Below, in pieces: positions 1 to 5,961 of a stretch of 6,230 nt of DNA. Where the stretch lies: assembly GCA_029858465.1 (NCBI GenBank), contig JAOUEZ010000078.1:1-6230 (forward strand), in the 5' to 3' direction. Positions within the stretch are counted from its first letter, which is position 1, and every line of letters starts with the position of its first letter. A program made the position numbers and the translations under genes. The stretch comes from Thermoplasmata archaeon (GTDB taxonomy: Archaea > Thermoplasmatota > Thermoplasmata > UBA10834 > DTMW01). The notes beneath the pieces were generated by a model. That model was not told where the DNA came from and did no database searches. It was given only the letters and a program-made list of their open reading frames with translations.

Positions 1-57
1 TGAGCCATATCCTCGAATTATATCGATAGCCTTCGATTCCTTCTCGTCCAATCTCAT
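1..57 (-). CDS. Possible 5' end of an unidentified minus-strand gene, cut by the left edge
   Basis: On the minus strand an open frame runs off the left edge. From the ATG at 57-55 it reads MRLDEKESKAIDIIRGYGS, an amphipathic, charged stretch that looks like real protein. The same frame is open further upstream to a TGA at 108-106 and also looks protein-like there (AYFIDGKEM before the ATG is counted in), but that upstream part has no ATG, GTG or TTG. A GGGAAAGAG stretch just before the ATG is a possible but poorly spaced ribosome site. An alternative frame starting at the ATG at 109-107 is also open to the edge but is arginine-rich and less convincing. I do not recognise a family. If real, the gene is divergent from alba. 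Confidence 0.3.
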   Translation of the reverse strand, partial: MRLDEKESKAIDIIRGYGS

Positions 58-180
58 CTCTTTCCCGTCTATGAAATATGCGTCTATTTGCCTTTTGTCC
101 GTGAGTCATCTTCGATTTCAATGAGCCATATCTTTCACGGTTGCCAGCATGCCGTTCGAAGGGCTTATATTCTGCATATG

Positions 181-188
181 TTTAAATA
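181..188 (+). promoter_or_regulatory. TATA-like box upstream of alba
   Basis: TTTAAATA sits about 46-53 bases before the preferred alba start at 234. An archaeal TATA box places transcription start about 25 bases downstream, near 210, which leaves a short leader containing the GGAG ribosome site at 222-225. Position and sequence fit an archaeal promoter; this is inferred from sequence only. Confidence 0.5.
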
Positions 189-233
189 CGAAGGGGCTCA
201 ATGTAGATAGTTGCGAGCAACGGAGAGATGATT

Positions 234-506
234 GTGGCAGAAGACAATACAGTGTACATCGGAAAGAAACCTACAATGAACTATGTACTCGCGGTGGTGA
301 CACAGTTCAACAATGGAGGATCAGATGTCATCATCAAAGCCCGAGGCAGGGCCATAAGCCGCGCAGTTGATGTGGCGGAGATCGTCAGGCACCGGTTCAT
401 CCAGGGCACAGACTATAAAGAAATCAAGATCTCCACTGAGGTGGTGACGACCGAGGGCGGCGGTACGGCTAACGTATCCTCGATAGAGATCTACTTGTCA
501 AAGTAG
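234..506 (+). CDS. albA: Alba family DNA/RNA-binding chromatin protein
   Basis: Small basic nucleic-acid-binding protein of the Alba (Sac10b) family, which coats DNA as dimers and also binds RNA in many archaea. The 90-residue length is typical. Visible family marks are an N-terminal VYIGKKPTMNYVLAV block, whose paired lysines match the position acetylated in the Sulfolobus protein, then VIIKARGRAISRAVDVAEIVR, the central nucleic-acid-binding loop and helix (quoted here as IKARGRAISRAVDV), and a C-terminal VSSIEIYLSK strand. Two starts are possible. The ATG at 228 would place GGAG (222-225) only 2 bases away. The GTG at 234 gives 8 bases of spacing and an N-terminus reading M(V)AEDN, like other archaeal Alba proteins, so I prefer it. 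It stops with TAG at 504-506. It appears monocistronic, with its own TATA-like box. Family assignment is very secure; the start is less so. Confidence 0.95.
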   Translation: MAEDNTVYIGKKPTMNYVLAVVTQFNNGGSDVIIKARGRAISRAVDVAEIVRHRFIQGTDYKEIKISTEVVTTEGGGTANVSSIEIYLSK

Positions 507-617
507 GAAATCTCCCTTGATCTGGAGGAAAATCCGTTCTGCTCAACCGGTTTTGGTCCAGCTGAGTTTTTTCGGCAATGCCTACCGGATGGTTTTTGAC
601 ATTGTCTGATAGCACCG

Positions 618-626
618 CTTTTATCT
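618..626 (+). promoter_or_regulatory. Possible TATA box for the isoprenoid operon
   Basis: CTTTTATCT lies about 50 bases before the TTG start of the kinase gene. Initiation about 25 bases downstream, near 645-650, would give a leader of roughly 25 bases ending in a good ribosome site. It is the best AT-rich candidate in the gap, but it is a weak match to the archaeal consensus. Confidence 0.35.
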
Positions 627-659
627 ATTTCTCTATCAATCACTCGGTAGAAAAAGAAA

Positions 660-664
660 GGGAG
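660..664 (+). promoter_or_regulatory. Ribosome binding site that fixes the TTG start of the IP kinase
   Basis: GGGAG, inside the purine-rich AAAGGGAGAA, lies 8 bases before TTG at 673-675. There is no upstream in-frame ATG, and the resulting N-terminus (M)IIVKLGGS matches the usual start of the family directly before the nucleotide-binding strand, so this site supports TTG as the true start. Confidence 0.75.
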
Positions 665-672
665 AATTATCC

Positions 673-1449
673 TTGATAATTGTAAAGCTCGGAGGCTCTG
701 TCATTACCGACAAGGAGACGCTTAGAAGCTTCAGGAGATTGGCGTGCATGCGGCTCTGCAAGGAGCTGAGAGCCGCGAGGAACGACATGATACTCGTCCA
801 TGGCGCAGGATCGTTCGGGCATATTCTCGCCTCGAGAGCTGGACTTCAATTCGGTGTCGAAAAGGGTGATCTGAAGAAGCTGAAGGCTGTCGCCAAGGTC
901 CATCAGGACGTCCGTGAGTTGAACTCGAAAGTCCTCGACTGTCTTGGGAAGAACAGGATGAAAGGTTTTTCGATTCCTCCATACACTGTCGCATCATTCG
1001 CCTCGGGCAAAATGATCGATTTTTGTCCTGACAATTTCGAAAGACTGATGGATAATAACATGTTGCCAGTATCATTCGGCGATGTTGTCCCGGACAGGGA
1101 TATCACCTTTTCGATTTGCTCGGGCGATTTGATCATGCTTGCGCTCGCGGAACATTTTAGGCCAGAGAAAGTGATATTTGTCGCCGATGTTGACGGTGTG
1201 TTCGACAAGGACCCTAAGAGATACAAGAAGGCGAAGCTCATCCCGACGATTTCTTCTTCAAATATCGGTGACATATCCGCCGGGACAAGAAACAAAGATG
1301 TCACCGGCGCGATGAAAAACAAGCTGACCAGAATGATAGAAATATCTCGTCACTGCGAAAATTGTATCATCCTGAATGGGAATGTGGCTGGCAGGCTGAA
1401 AGATGCCATAGAGGGCAAGGATGTTCCGTGCACCAAGGTGGTCGCATGA
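673..1449 (+). CDS. Isopentenyl phosphate kinase
   Basis: Phosphorylates isopentenyl phosphate with ATP to isopentenyl diphosphate, the step that closes the archaeal variants of the mevalonate pathway; cytosolic. The 258-residue protein has the amino acid kinase fold. Visible marks are KLGGSVITDK (5-14) at the nucleotide-phosphate site, HGAGSFGH (43-50) whose last histidine aligns with the catalytic/selectivity histidine of characterised archaeal enzymes, FGDVVPD (135-141), CSGD (149-152), ADVDGVF (171-177) and DVTGAMKNK (209-217). The histidine separates it from glutamate, aspartate and uridylate kinases of the same superfamily. The family usually has DVTGGM; here the second glycine is alanine. 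The start is TTG with a strong ribosome site. The stop TGA overlaps the next gene's ATG as ATGA. The following isomerase and prenyl synthase genes independently support the function. Confidence 0.95.
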   Translation: MIIVKLGGSVITDKETLRSFRRLACMRLCKELRAARNDMILVHGAGSFGHILASRAGLQFGVEKGDLKKLKAVAKVHQDVRELNSKVLDCLGKNRMKGFSIPPYTVASFASGKMIDFCPDNFERLMDNNMLPVSFGDVVPDRDITFSICSGDLIMLALAEHFRPEKVIFVADVDGVFDKDPKRYKKAKLIPTISSSNIGDISAGTRNKDVTGAMKNKLTRMIEISRHCENCIILNGNVAGRLKDAIEGKDVPCTKVVA

Positions 1450-2522
1450 ACAATGCTGAGATGACCGAGAAGCGGAAATCAGACCATGTGGAGATATGCT
1501 CGACAAAGGATGTATCGTCGCGATGGAATTTCTGGGATGATATTCATCTTGTGCATACTGCCACCCCTGAGTTGGATTTTGATAGGATATCGACAGAACT
1601 CAGGATTTTTGGCAAGACCCTCGCTTTCCCGATCGTCATAGCGGGCATGACGGGCGGATATCAATCGGGCGAGAGGATAAACATGAATCTTGCTAAGGCG
1701 GCCTCGGATAATCAGATCGGTATGGGTGTAGGAAGCCAGCGAGCAGCTTTAGAGAACCCTGCTCTCGCGAGGACATTCGCAGTGCTGAAGGAATATGACA
1801 TCCCTCTGAAGATCGCGAACATCGGGGCGCCACAATTGGTCGAAGCTGGAAATTATCGGAAAGCGTCGGACATGCTCAATGATGCGATGGAGATGATCGA
1901 CGCAGACCTCATCGCAATTCATCTGAATTATCTCCAGGAGGCCGTCCAGCCCGAGGGGGAAAAGAACGCAAAGGGAGTAATGGCAATGGTCCGAGACCTC
2001 GCAACAGACTTTCCGTTGCTCGTCAAGGAGACGGGAGCGGGATTGTCCCTCGCTCTCATCAAAACCCTCTCGAAGATGAAGATAAAGGGAGTAGATGTAG
2101 GCGGCCTCAGTGGGACAAGCTTCTCCGCAGTGGAATTCTATCGAGCGCAGGAGGTCGGCGACCATCTCAGAGCCCGCCTGGGGAGGACGTTCTGGAATTG
2201 GGGTATACCCACACCAGTATCTGCAGCAGTCGCATCTCTGTATTTTCCGACTATTGCGACGGGAGGTATAAGGAGCGGTTTGGATGTCGCAAAAGCCATC
2301 GCGATCGGAGCGACATGCGCAGGAATAGCGAACAGAATGCTCCTTCCCGCGCTCGAGAGCGCGGATGCCACAGAATCGGAATTGAAAAGCATCATTGAAG
2401 AATTGATGGTATCGATGTTCCTGACGGGATCGGAAAATGTAAAATCATTGTCAAACCACTCGCCGCTCGTGCTCAGCCCGACAAAGGATTGGCTAGAGCA
2501 TATCATGGGCGAAGGGATCTGA
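1446..2522 (+). CDS. fni: Type 2 isopentenyl-diphosphate delta-isomerase (FMN-dependent)
   Basis: Interconverts isopentenyl and dimethylallyl diphosphate, using reduced FMN and Mg2+; cytosolic. At 358 residues it has the usual length and TIM-barrel motifs: RKSDH (10-14) for substrate diphosphate binding, GMTGG (67-71), GMGVGSQRA (92-100), ANIGAPQL (124-131), HLNYLQE (159-165) with the substrate/metal Gln and Glu, VKETGAGLS (193-201), GGLSGTS (219-225), and ATGGIRSGLDVAKAIAIGA (271-289) for the FMN phosphate. Two motif variants stand out: HLNYLQE where HLN-P is common, and GLSGTS where G-x-GGTS is common. The chosen ATG overlaps the kinase stop (ATGA) and has AGGTG 5 bases upstream. A second ATG at 1461 gives MTEKRKSDH and is also possible; further upstream ATGs lie inside the kinase gene and are unlikely. 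Function is secure. Confidence 0.95.
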   Translation: MNNAEMTEKRKSDHVEICSTKDVSSRWNFWDDIHLVHTATPELDFDRISTELRIFGKTLAFPIVIAGMTGGYQSGERINMNLAKAASDNQIGMGVGSQRAALENPALARTFAVLKEYDIPLKIANIGAPQLVEAGNYRKASDMLNDAMEMIDADLIAIHLNYLQEAVQPEGEKNAKGVMAMVRDLATDFPLLVKETGAGLSLALIKTLSKMKIKGVDVGGLSGTSFSAVEFYRAQEVGDHLRARLGRTFWNWGIPTPVSAAVASLYFPTIATGGIRSGLDVAKAIAIGATCAGIANRMLLPALESADATESELKSIIEELMVSMFLTGSENVKSLSNHSPLVLSPTKDWLEHIMGEGI

Positions 2523-2532
2523 GGTCATTCCT

Positions 2533-3516
2533 ATGGACTTCAAACAGGTGTTCGGTGAAAGGATCAAAGCGATAAACCGCGAGCTTGAACTGTCAATATC
2601 CTCCATCGAAAATGACAGGCTGAGAGACGCGATGCTGCATTATCCGAAGGCTGGCGGGAAGCGTCTCCGGCCGATAGTTACTATGCTTGTCGCGGATGCG
2701 ATAAGCAAGAGCGGAAACACCGCGATGCCCTTCGGGATTGCCTTGGAAATGGTGCACAACTTCACGCTCGTTCATGATGATGTAATGGATCAGGATGAGA
2801 CTAGGAGAGGCCTGAAGACTGTCCATAAAGCCTACGGCATGCCTGAGGCGATTCTTGCGGGGGACGCCCTTTTCGCAAAAGCTTTCGAGATTGTGGGCGG
2901 CATGGACATTGATGGCGACAGAAAGAGCCAGCTTACGTCCCTACTCGCAAGAGCGGTAATATTATTGGCCGAAGGGCAGCAGATGGATATGGATTTCGAG
3001 AAGCTCGAGAAGGTCGCATCCGAACAGTACATGAAGATGATCGAGAGGAAGACAGCGGTCCTTTACTCCGCTGCCGCACAGGGTGGCGCGATAACTGCGG
3101 GAGCGCCCGAGCCGCTTCAGGAGGACATGTTTGAGTTCGGAAGGCTGATGGGCCTGGCTTTCCAGATTTGGGACGACGTCCTGGATCTTCGGGCGGATGA
3201 GAAGCTCCTCGGAAAACCCGTCGGGAGCGATATCAGGAACGGCAAGAAGACGCTCATCATGATCTATGCGATCGAGACGCTCGAGGAGAAGAAGGTCGAA
3301 AGACTTCTGCAGATTCTCGGGAAGAAGAATGCAATAGACGCAGAGGTCAATGAGGCGATATCTCTTCTTGACGATGCCGGCGCAATAGATAGAGCCGAGA
3401 GGATCGCCTCGGAGATGATCGCGAAGGCGAAGATGCTTCTCGACGACCTCCCCGGCAATGAGGATCGTAAGCTTCTGAAAGAACTCACTGATTTCATGAT
3501 CAAACGAGATATGTGA
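2533..3516 (+). CDS. Geranylgeranyl diphosphate synthase (short-chain trans-prenyl synthase)
   Basis: Condenses DMAPP with successive IPP units; in archaea the usual product is C20 GGPP for ether lipids, sometimes with C15 FPP. The 327-residue all-helical protein has GGKRLRP (41-47) for IPP binding, the first Asp-rich motif HDDVMDQDETRRG (81-93, DDxxD at 82-86), GQQMDMDF (148-155), KTAVLYSAAAQGGA (173-186) and the second Asp-rich motif QIWDDVLDL (211-219). The fifth residue before the first motif is Phe77 and the motif has no insertion, as in archaeal type I GGPP synthases, so C20 (or C15/C20) is favoured over long chains. Product length is inferred, not proven. GAGGT at 2521-2525 lies 7 bases before the ATG, only 10 bases after the isomerase stop. 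Together with the two upstream genes it completes IP-to-GGPP. Confidence 0.93.
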   Translation: MDFKQVFGERIKAINRELELSISSIENDRLRDAMLHYPKAGGKRLRPIVTMLVADAISKSGNTAMPFGIALEMVHNFTLVHDDVMDQDETRRGLKTVHKAYGMPEAILAGDALFAKAFEIVGGMDIDGDRKSQLTSLLARAVILLAEGQQMDMDFEKLEKVASEQYMKMIERKTAVLYSAAAQGGAITAGAPEPLQEDMFEFGRLMGLAFQIWDDVLDLRADEKLLGKPVGSDIRNGKKTLIMIYAIETLEEKKVERLLQILGKKNAIDAEVNEAISLLDDAGAIDRAERIASEMIAKAKMLLDDLPGNEDRKLLKELTDFMIKRDM

Positions 3517-3529
3517 TTTCTGTCCCATC

Positions 3530-3535
3530 AGGTGA
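3530..3535 (+). promoter_or_regulatory. Ribosome binding site that decides the Bud32 start
   Basis: AGGTGA lies 4 bases before ATG 3540-3542. The alternative GTG at 3513 overlaps the preceding stop as GTGA but has only a weak purine stretch upstream and would add nine residues (MISVPSGDA) not expected in the family. The site therefore favours 3540. Confidence 0.6.
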
Positions 3536-3539
3536 TGCA

Positions 3540-4157
3540 ATGGCAGTTCTGAGGAGAGGCGCCGAGGCGGAACTACATGACGGGAAATGGCTAGATAGAG
3601 ATGTGATAATCAAGAGACGAGTTCCGAAAGGATACAGGCATCCCGATCTCGATTCAAAGATACGGGCGCAGAGAACCAAGAACGAGACCAGGCTCATGGT
3701 CGATGCGCGGTCAAAGGGCATATCTGTGCCGATAATCTACGACATCAATCTATCTTCCGCGGAGATCACAATGGAACGGATTTTCGGACCTCGGATAAAG
3801 GATTTGTTCAACGAATTGCCAGAGGAGAAGGCGAAAGAACTTGCGTATGACATTGGGAAGTTGGCTGCGACATTGCATTCGAACGATATTGTACATGGCG
3901 ACCTCACGACTTCGAATATGCTGATGAGAGAGGACGGCAGGATATGCGTCATCGATTTCTCGCTCGGAGAGAAGACTGACTCGATCGAAAAGAAAGGGGT
4001 CGACCTCCATCTCCTTTTCGAGGCTTTTCATTCGGCCCATTATATGCGCGAGCACCTGCTGAAAGATGTGAAGACTGCGTACAAGGAACATTATAAGGAA
4101 GCGGAAAAGATTATCCAGCGAGTCAAAGAGATCGAGAAGAGAGGGAGATACACTTGA
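3540..4157 (+). CDS. bud32: Bud32, atypical small kinase/ATPase of the KEOPS complex
   Basis: Partner of Kae1, Cgi121 and Pcc1 in KEOPS, which transfers the threonylcarbamoyl group to A37 of ANN-decoding tRNAs (t6A). Bud32 supplies an ATPase/kinase activity that supports Kae1. The 205 residues form a minimal RIO-like kinase: RRGAEAEL (5-12), VIIKRRVPKGYRHPDLD (22-38) with the ATP lysine at 25, RTKNETRLM (45-53) with the helix C glutamate at 49, MERIFGPRIKDLF (78-90), the catalytic loop HGDLTTSNML (119-128) with Asp121 and Asn126, and the metal-binding IDFSLG (138-143). The basic C-terminal tail ending RGRYT is also typical. Many euryarchaea fuse Bud32 to the C-terminus of Kae1; here it is separate and no kae1 lies in the window. 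It follows the prenyl synthase by 23 bases and overlaps the next gene by 4 (TTGA). Start discussed at the ribosome site. Confidence 0.95.
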   Translation: MAVLRRGAEAELHDGKWLDRDVIIKRRVPKGYRHPDLDSKIRAQRTKNETRLMVDARSKGISVPIIYDINLSSAEITMERIFGPRIKDLFNELPEEKAKELAYDIGKLAATLHSNDIVHGDLTTSNMLMREDGRICVIDFSLGEKTDSIEKKGVDLHLLFEAFHSAHYMREHLLKDVKTAYKEHYKEAEKIIQRVKEIEKRGRYT

Positions 4158-4717
4158 AGATATCCCTGGTCACGACCAACAGGGGAAAATTCGCGGAGAT
4201 TGGGGCGATGATTCGCGAGAAGGGATACGAGGTCGAGCACATCCCTGTCGCCTACCCTGAGATGCAGGCGGAATCGCTCGAGATGGTCGTTCTGCAAGGC
4301 CTTGAATGGCTCATGGAAAAGTACAACAGGCCATTGCTCGTGGATGATTCGGGACTCTTCGTCGATTGCCTTGGTGGCTTCCCGGGGGTCTACAGCGCCT
4401 ACGTCTACCATACGATAGGATGCGATGGGATATTGAGCCTGATGCAAGGTATTCAGAACAGAGAAGCGCATTTCGCGTGTTGCCTCGGCTTCATCGAACC
4501 GAGCAAGGAAGCGCATCTCTTCATTGGAACTTCTAATGGGACGATATCGACTAAAAAGATAGGGGATGAGGGCTTCGGCTTCGATCCAATATTCGTTCCG
4601 GTTGGATATGACAACACCTTCGCCGAACTCCCTATGGACGTCAAGAACAATATTTCTCACAGGGGGGCGGCATTCAAGAAGTTCTTCGAATATCTGAAAA
4701 CAGAACATCAAGAGTAA
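4154..4717 (+). CDS. rdgB: XTP/dITP diphosphatase, RdgB/HAM1 family
   Basis: Hydrolyses non-canonical purine triphosphates (XTP, ITP, dITP) to monophosphate and pyrophosphate, keeping deaminated bases out of DNA and RNA. The 187-residue protein has all the family blocks: TTNRGKF (7-13), PEMQAES (35-41), LLVDDSGLFVDCLGGFPGVYSA (61-82, in parts LLVDDSGLFVD and GGFPGVYSA) with the catalytic Asp pair at 64-65, GFGFDPIFVP (140-149) and NISHRGAAFKKF (166-177). Dimeric, Mg2+-dependent in known members. The start is TTG at 4154, overlapping the Bud32 stop, with GGGAG at 4143-4147 about 6 bases upstream; the N-terminus MKISLVTTN confirms it. Adjacency to Bud32 suggests cotranscription. Substrate range within non-canonical purines is inferred from the family. 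Confidence 0.95.
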   Translation: MKISLVTTNRGKFAEIGAMIREKGYEVEHIPVAYPEMQAESLEMVVLQGLEWLMEKYNRPLLVDDSGLFVDCLGGFPGVYSAYVYHTIGCDGILSLMQGIQNREAHFACCLGFIEPSKEAHLFIGTSNGTISTKKIGDEGFGFDPIFVPVGYDNTFAELPMDVKNNISHRGAAFKKFFEYLKTEHQE

Positions 4718-4727
4718 AATCTTCGGA

Positions 4728-4750
4728 ACATATATGAGGTTTAAAAATAG
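4728..4750 (+). promoter_or_regulatory. AT-rich gap with possible internal promoter before the epimerase
   Basis: The 36-base gap after the diphosphatase gene contains CATATATGA (about 4729-4737) and TTTAAAAATA (4740-4749). The first lies roughly 20-25 bases before the GTG at 4754, the spacing expected for a leaderless archaeal transcript. It may give the epimerase its own promoter, or the gene may simply be read through from the upstream operon. Confidence 0.35.
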
Positions 4751-4753
4751 GAA

Positions 4754-5725
4754 GTGAAAAAATTGGGATTCAGGGTTGCAGTCACAGGTTGCGCCGGCTT
4801 CATCGGCAGCCACCTCGTAGACGATCTTCTCGATGGAGGAGTCGAGGTCATCGGCATCGACAATCTCAGCTCCGGGAGCATGGCGAACCTCGCGTCGTCC
4901 AAAGATGACGAGGATTTCACTTTCATTAAAGGCGATATACTCTCGGAGGAGGATCTCGAGGAAGCGTTGACCGATGTGGATACAGTCTATCATCTCGCGG
5001 CTAATCCTGATGTCCGCGCTGGCGTTACTGATACACAGACGCATCTGAATCAGAACATCCTCGGAACATTCAATGTGCTGGAGATGATGCGAAAAAAGAA
5101 AATCAAGACAATCTCCTTCACATCCACATCGACCATCTATGGCGAGGCGAGCAAGATCCCAACGCCGGAGAATTACGGTCCTCTTGTGCCAATTTCGCTC
5201 TACGGTTCTTCCAAGCTCGCCTGTGAGGCGATGATATCCAGCTACTGCTATTTATTCAACATGAGATCGTTCGTATTCAGGTTCGCGAACGTCGTCGGGG
5301 CGAGGAGCGGACACGGAGTGATTCACGACTTCATATCTAAACTTGAAAAGGACAATTCAAGACTTGAGATTCTTGGCGTTTCTCCGGGCACGCTCAAATC
5401 CTATTGCCATATATCTGATTGTATCGCCGCGATACTGATTGTCGAGAAGACCTGCAACGAGACGGTCGGGATTTACAACATCGGGTCGCGGGACGTTCTA
5501 GATGTGAAATCGATTGCAGATATTGTCTGCAGAGCGATGAACCTCGACAAGGTAAAATATGTCTGGACCGGCGGCGTGGACGGCGGTCGGGGATGGCCCG
5601 GCGATGTCAAGAAAATGCAGCTCTCGATAGAGAAGATAATATCCGAAGGCTGGAAACCTATGATGAGCAGCGAGCAGTCCGTCAGAATGGCGGCAAGAGA
5701 GCTCATCAGGGAAAAGTTCGGCTGA
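4754..5725 (+). CDS. NAD-dependent epimerase/dehydratase, probably UDP-glucose 4-epimerase-like
   Basis: Extended short-chain dehydrogenase/reductase acting on nucleotide sugars. The 323 residues show VAVTGCAGFIGSHL (8-21) for NAD binding, acidic IDNLSSG (35-41) that selects NAD over NADP, YHLAANPDVRAG (79-90), SFTSTSTIYGEA (121-132), the catalytic YGSSK (Tyr150, Lys154), RFANVVGARSGHGVIHDFI (176-194), and C-terminal RGWPGDVKKMQLSIEKI (279-295), a pattern common in archaeal GalE-like proteins. Archaeal members include UDP-glucose 4-epimerases and UDP-GlcNAc/GalNAc epimerases, and sequence alone does not settle the substrate. It may feed surface glycan or glycolipid synthesis. Start: GTG at 4754 is poorly spaced from AGGA (4749-4752); a TTG at 4763 has better spacing but a shorter N-terminus; the GTG would suit leaderless initiation. 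It stops at 5723-5725, followed by TTTT at 5726-5729 that may help termination. Confidence 0.9.
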   Translation: MKKLGFRVAVTGCAGFIGSHLVDDLLDGGVEVIGIDNLSSGSMANLASSKDDEDFTFIKGDILSEEDLEEALTDVDTVYHLAANPDVRAGVTDTQTHLNQNILGTFNVLEMMRKKKIKTISFTSTSTIYGEASKIPTPENYGPLVPISLYGSSKLACEAMISSYCYLFNMRSFVFRFANVVGARSGHGVIHDFISKLEKDNSRLEILGVSPGTLKSYCHISDCIAAILIVEKTCNETVGIYNIGSRDVLDVKSIADIVCRAMNLDKVKYVWTGGVDGGRGWPGDVKKMQLSIEKIISEGWKPMMSSEQSVRMAARELIREKFG

Positions 5726-5754
5726 TTTTCTTGCTGGCATCAATCACCATCAGG

Positions 5755-5763
5755 AATAAATAT
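5755..5763 (+). promoter_or_regulatory. Possible box A (TATA) for the tRNA-Pro gene
   Basis: AATAAATAT lies 44-52 bases before the tRNA. Initiation about 25 bases downstream would leave a 5' leader of roughly 20 bases for RNase P to remove. It is the only clear AT-rich element in the 81-base gap, which otherwise shows no gene. Confidence 0.4.
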
Positions 5764-5806
5764 CGGAGTCTGTGTAACCGAGGATTGTCAAACCAGCATC
5801 CTGAGC

Positions 5807-5882
5807 GGGGTAGTGGTCTAGCTTGGTTAATGATTCGTGCTTTGGGAGCATGAGGCCGTCGGTTCAAATCCGACCTACCCCA
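5807..5882 (+). tRNA. tRNA-Pro, anticodon UGG
   Basis: A complete 76-base cloverleaf. Acceptor GGGGTAG (5807-5813) pairs perfectly with CTACCCC (5875-5881), with discriminator A at 5882. The D arm has a three-pair stem (GTC with GAT, one G-U) and the GG of the D loop at 5825-5826. Anticodon stem CGTGC/GCATG (5836-5840, 5848-5852, one G-U) encloses TTTGGGA, giving anticodon TGG at 5843-5845, which reads CCN proline codons. The T stem GTCGG/CCGAC encloses TTCAAAT. There is no intron and no encoded CCA, so CCA must be added after transcription. The anticodon starts with U, so t6A is not expected at its position 37 (G). Confidence 0.96.
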
Positions 5883-5913
5883 CTTTCAAAATCCAGCTTA
5901 TTCTCCAGTTTGC

Positions 5914-5921
5914 TTTAAATA
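5914..5921 (+). promoter_or_regulatory. TATA-like box before the right-edge small genes
   Basis: TTTAAATA, identical to the element before alba, stands 41-48 bases upstream of the ATG at 5962. Initiation would fall near 5943-5947. It implies that something downstream is transcribed on the plus strand, either the small ORF, the zinc-ribbon gene, or both. Confidence 0.45.
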
Positions 5922-5961
5922 CCCAGCATTAAAGACACTTTATTCATTTTCAATTTTGAAT

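Larger units (their letters stand above)
507..672 (+). terminator. Intergenic region with U-rich tracts, probable alba transcription end
   Basis: The gap after alba holds three T runs on the plus strand: TTTT at 551-554, T6 at 567-572 and T5 at 593-597. Archaeal RNA polymerase commonly terminates at such U-rich tracts without a strong hairpin, and I see no convincing long stem here. The right part of the gap carries the presumed promoter and ribosome site of the isoprenoid operon, listed separately. No gene is evident. Confidence 0.4.

Noticed and set aside
1..132. Direct repeat of TGAGCCATATC at 1-11 and 122-132.
   Set aside because: Only 11 bases, two copies, with no flanking symmetry or mobile-element feature; it can arise by chance.
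504..600. Open frame of about 30 codons after the alba TAG stop, suggesting pyrrolysine read-through.
   Set aside because: The 90-residue Alba is already full length and ends in the normal C-terminal strand; the extension has low-complexity, intergenic-like content and T runs.
1362..1445. N-terminal extension of the isomerase to an ATG at 1362.
   Set aside because: It would overlap the kinase gene by 88 bases and add 28 residues not expected in the family; the ATGA junction with a ribosome site explains the start.
2962..3540. 192-residue minus-strand frame opposite the GGPP synthase gene.
   Set aside because: Shadow of a well-supported gene; no motif or expression signal seen.
4091..5044. 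Long 317-residue minus-strand open frame opposite the diphosphatase and epimerase genes.
   Set aside because: It lies opposite two clearly recognisable plus-strand genes with complete motifs; its translation shows no recognisable family and it is a codon-bias shadow.
5419..5853. 144-residue plus-strand frame inside the epimerase gene running into the tRNA.
   Set aside because: Arg-rich out-of-frame translation of the epimerase that ends inside the tRNA gene; not a plausible gene.
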